Below, piece after piece: positions 6,356 through 7,975 of a stretch of 7,975 nucleotides of DNA. The position numbers and the translations under genes were made by a program. The stretch is from Oscillospiraceae bacterium (lineage in GTDB: Bacteria > Bacillota > Clostridia > Oscillospirales > Oscillospiraceae). Under the pieces are notes generated by a model that saw only the letters and a program-made list of their open reading frames with translations, made no database searches and was not told where the DNA came from. The DNA is taken from positions 1-7,975 of the forward strand of contig JAJQHT010000277.1 of the NCBI GenBank assembly GCA_021199595.1. Reading direction: 5' to 3'. Position 1 is the stretch's first letter. Every line of letters starts with the position of its first letter.

Positions 6356-7336
6356 TTATTCGTCCGTTTTATCCTCCGGCCTGAATTCAGCCAGGGGATT
6401 GGCGGCGGCGGCATATTGAAGCTCTTCATTGGCAATATGGGTGTATATCTGGGTGGTGTTCAGATTTTCATGCCCCAGAACCTCCTGGAGTGTTCGGACG
6501 TCCACACCGTTTTGCAGCATCAGCGTGGCAGCAGTGTGTCGGAGCTTGTGGGGGGAGTATTGCTCTGCATCCAATCCGGCCTTCAAAAGCGTGTTATGTA
6601 CCATGACCTGTATGGCGTCTACGCTCATGCGCTTGCGGCGATTGGAGAGGAACACGGCGTTTTCATCCAAAGCGGCAATGGTTTTCCTCACAGCCAGCCA
6701 GCTGTTTATGGACTCGATGGCGGCGCTGTTCAAATAGACCATACGTTCCTTATTGCCCTTGCCGTGTATCAGCAGGCAATCGTCACGGATGTCAGATAAA
6801 TCCAAAGCCCGCATTTCTGATATACGCAGCCCACAGTTGAGAAACAGACACAGAATGCAGTAATCCCGTTCTTTATTTTTCCCATCCACAGCGGAGAGCA
6901 GCCGCTGGCTTTCCTCCAGTGTCAGATAACGGGGGAGGGACTTTTGGAGCTTGGGAGCGTCCAGTGTCTCCACGGGGTTTGTTGTCAGAGCCTTGGTCTT
7001 AACGGTGAAATACTTGTAAAAACCCTTTAGAGTTGTAATCATTCTGGCTCGTGAAGCGGCGTTCAATTCTCGGTCTCGGGACAGATACGCCAAAAAGTCA
7101 TAAACCTCCGCCAACGTGACGGAGCCATAAAGATCCAGGCTGGCCCTGGAAATGTCGATGTCTTCCATGGCTGTGTCCCTGGGAACCAGGCCCCGGCTGA
7201 TATATAGCCATCGTGTGAAGGTTCTCAGGTCTAAATAATAGGAATCCACCGTTGCGCCGGATTGACCCTTGATGGTGTCATGATAGGCCAGAAACTCCCG
7301 CATGGGCTGAGACGAGTCATCTTTGTAGTTTATCAT
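6356..7336 (-). CDS. Xer-type tyrosine recombinase
   Basis: A 326-residue integrase of the XerC/XerD/XerA type, which cuts and rejoins DNA through a tyrosine-DNA intermediate. The N-terminal SAM-like core-binding domain (about 8-120) contains a typical SYYLDLRTFTRWL segment. The catalytic domain has all six active residues: Arg171 (GLRISE), Lys193 (HGKGNKER), His263 and Arg266 (SPHKLRHTAA), His289 (LGHENLNTTQIYTH) and Tyr298. It is slightly longer than classical Xer proteins. The start is ATG at 7336, with Shine-Dalgarno GGGAGG at 7349-7344 and 7 bases between. The in-frame TTG at 7351 overlaps that ribosome site and is rejected. The preceding gene on the same strand is DUF6873-like. No cargo genes or excisionase are visible, which favours a resident Xer protein over a phage integrase. 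A dif-like palindrome lies about 70 bases upstream. Confidence 0.93.
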   Translation of the reverse strand: MINYKDDSSQPMREFLAYHDTIKGQSGATVDSYYLDLRTFTRWLYISRGLVPRDTAMEDIDISRASLDLYGSVTLAEVYDFLAYLSRDRELNAASRARMITTLKGFYKYFTVKTKALTTNPVETLDAPKLQKSLPRYLTLEESQRLLSAVDGKNKERDYCILCLFLNCGLRISEMRALDLSDIRDDCLLIHGKGNKERMVYLNSAAIESINSWLAVRKTIAALDENAVFLSNRRKRMSVDAIQVMVHNTLLKAGLDAEQYSPHKLRHTAATLMLQNGVDVRTLQEVLGHENLNTTQIYTHIANEELQYAAAANPLAEFRPEDKTDE

Positions 7337-7341
7337 AAAAA

Positions 7342-7377
7342 AGCCTCCCAATGCTTAAATGATAGCAGAGGGAGGCT
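7342..7377 (-). promoter_or_regulatory. hairpin occluding the recombinase ribosome site, with terminator-like U-run
   Basis: In minus-strand RNA, AGCCTCCC (7377-7370) pairs perfectly with GGGAGGCT (7349-7342), leaving a 20-base loop. The second arm contains the Shine-Dalgarno of the recombinase. The T-run 7342-7337 ends directly at the ATG (7336). The structure could therefore terminate transcription and, if read through, block translation. The 5' arm lies upstream of the predicted local transcription start, so only transcripts from further upstream can fold it. Confidence 0.7.
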
Positions 7378-7388
7378 CTTGTTGTCCA
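7359..7388 (-). promoter_or_regulatory. candidate promoter of the recombinase
   Basis: On the minus strand, TGGACA (7388-7383) and TATCAT (7364-7359) are 18 bases apart, each one base from consensus. The start site would be near 7352, giving a short leader of about 16 bases that contains GGGAGG but lacks the 5' arm of the hairpin. An alternative -35, TTGACT just upstream, gives a 25-base spacer and is too far. Confidence 0.45.
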
Positions 7389-7404
7389 TAGTCAAACTAA
7401 CTAA

Positions 7405-7436
7405 AAATTCGGCATAATTAATATTATGCCGAATTT
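7405..7436. repeat. perfect 14-bp inverted repeat: dif-like site and/or terminator of the upstream gene
   Basis: AAATTCGGCATAAT (7405-7418) and ATTATGCCGAATTT (7423-7436) are perfect inverted copies around TAAT. Read as a dif-like site (7407-7434) it has 11-base arms ATTCGGCATAA and TTATGCCGAAT around the 6-base centre TTAATA. Read on the minus strand it is a hairpin just after the stop of the DUF6873-like gene, followed by TTAGTTAG, with five T in a row across the end of the stem. It could therefore terminate that gene. The sequence alone does not separate the two roles, and both may be true. Confidence 0.85.
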
Positions 7437-7454
7437 AGGGGGTGGGAAAATGTA

Positions 7455-7975
7455 TTATTCCAGCGCTACAGCGCCGCCAATGTCAAATATGGGGTCATTG
7501 GTTAAAAAGACCGGCTTGACGCTGTGTTTGGCCAGAAATGATAGAATTTCCGTCCTGTTTGGGTGTCCGTCCAGTAAACCAGTAAACGCAACGGTGTTTT
7601 CGTCCAGCTTGAACGACGCGCCGCCGATAAAACCATAATCGAAGCCAACCAGGTCTATATAGCCCGGCATAATTTCCAACACATCCATATTTATATTTAT
7701 ATTATTGTTGTTGACAGCCCGAACAATGCCGTGGTCGGCTGTTATAATTGCTCGCTCCGCCACAACACATACGGCGCATCTCGTATAGCCCTGCGCAACA
7801 GTCACTTTATAACTATCAACATAACTATCAACCAGGGCCAATGCCTGTGGCGAAACTGTTTTGGGGTTATAAAATAAAACACTTCCGGTGTCACAGATAC
7901 ACAGTCCGGCATCCGACGGATAACTTGGGCCTTGCGGAATTGTAGTCTGGACAGAATATCCTATATTTGTTAATT
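7455..7975 (-). CDS. DUF6873 / pentein (GME-fold) family protein, N-terminus outside window
   Basis: The last 172 residues of a soluble protein; the frame is open to the window edge and the stop is TAA at 7457-7455. A TTG at 7841 could be mistaken for a start, but the conserved-looking stretch IPQGPSYPSDAGLCICDTGS precedes it, so the gene begins beyond 7975. From memory the pattern resembles DUF6873, a Clostridia family assigned to the guanidino-group-modifying-enzyme (pentein) fold. Supporting segments are KVTVAQGYTRCAVCVV, AIITADHGI, GFDYGFIGGASFKL, VAFTGLLDGHPN and a terminal FLTNDPIFDIGGAVALE. Whether it is an active enzyme is unknown. Two local oddities are a tandem VDSYVDSY and an Asn/Ile run (NNNNININM). 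The recombinase follows on the same strand after two hairpins. The family call is moderate; its presence as a real gene is secure. Confidence 0.75.
   Translation of the reverse strand, partial: LTNIGYSVQTTIPQGPSYPSDAGLCICDTGSVLFYNPKTVSPQALALVDSYVDSYKVTVAQGYTRCAVCVVAERAIITADHGIVRAVNNNNININMDVLEIMPGYIDLVGFDYGFIGGASFKLDENTVAFTGLLDGHPNRTEILSFLAKHSVKPVFLTNDPIFDIGGAVALE
7809..7832. repeat. tandem 12-base duplication inside the DUF6873-like gene
   Basis: ATAACTATCAAC occurs twice head to tail (7809-7820 and 7821-7832). On the coding strand it reads GTTGATAGTTAT twice, giving VDSYVDSY. The exact identity of the copies suggests a recent slippage duplication that kept the frame. Confidence 0.85.

Noticed and set aside
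6356..7336. Recombinase as the integrase of a prophage or integrative element
   Set aside because: No phage, conjugation, excisionase or tRNA attachment site is visible, and the neighbours are chromosomal. A resident Xer-type role fits better, although only a short flank can be seen.
7426..7638. Plus-strand open frame opposite the DUF6873-like gene
   Set aside because: It starts inside the inverted repeat and is antisense to a gene with family-like motifs.
7711..7748. TTGACA (7711-7716) and TATAAT (7743-7748) as a plus-strand promoter
   Set aside because: Both boxes are perfect, but the spacer is 26 bases, too long for sigma-A, and it lies inside a gene on the other strand with nothing to transcribe downstream.

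Overview
The window looks like a chromosomal housekeeping segment from a member of the Bacillota, class Clostridia. An Oscillospiraceae-type gut anaerobe is the most likely source. The reasons are a clear sporulation-type sigma-H gene, consensus sigma-A promoters (TTGACA/TATAAT), GA-rich Shine-Dalgarno sites, several TTG starts, slightly more than half G+C in coding DNA with A/T-rich gaps, and IspE of the non-mevalonate pathway. The taxonomic call is inference; no rRNA or tRNA gene is present.

Left part, plus strand (1-2480): the 3' end of ruvA and complete ruvB (Holliday-junction branch migration). A new promoter follows, then sigH, a sigma factor close to Spo0H, and a 93-residue protein with two Cys4 zinc ribbons. 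A strong hairpin closes this block. The sigH promoter sits so close to the start codon that the mRNA would be almost leaderless and has no recognisable Shine-Dalgarno.

Middle, minus strand (4730-2480): a two-gene operon, apgM-like phosphoglycerate mutase then ispE, sharing a 4-base ATGA overlap. It is read from a promoter back to back with a consensus plus-strand promoter. The latter drives a 482-residue sodium:solute symporter (4840-6288) that starts at TTG, overlapping the stop of a possible four-codon leader.

Right part, minus strand (7975-6356): the C-terminal part of a DUF6873/pentein-like protein, then a Xer-type tyrosine recombinase with all six catalytic residues. The recombinase is bracketed by perfect inverted repeats. 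The upstream repeat (7405-7436) has the 11-6-11 layout and the CATAA / TTATG core of dif sites, but could equally be the terminator of the preceding gene. Closer in, a hairpin (7342-7377) hides the recombinase Shine-Dalgarno and is followed by six U residues just before the ATG. A plausible local promoter straddles the 5' arm, so only read-through transcripts would fold it. That arrangement would insulate the recombinase from outside transcription and is the most interesting regulatory structure here.

I see no CRISPR array, phage, transposon, tRNA or rRNA, and no defence system. Coding density is high and no gene-free stretch exceeds 300 bases; the longest gap is the divergent region 4643-4839.
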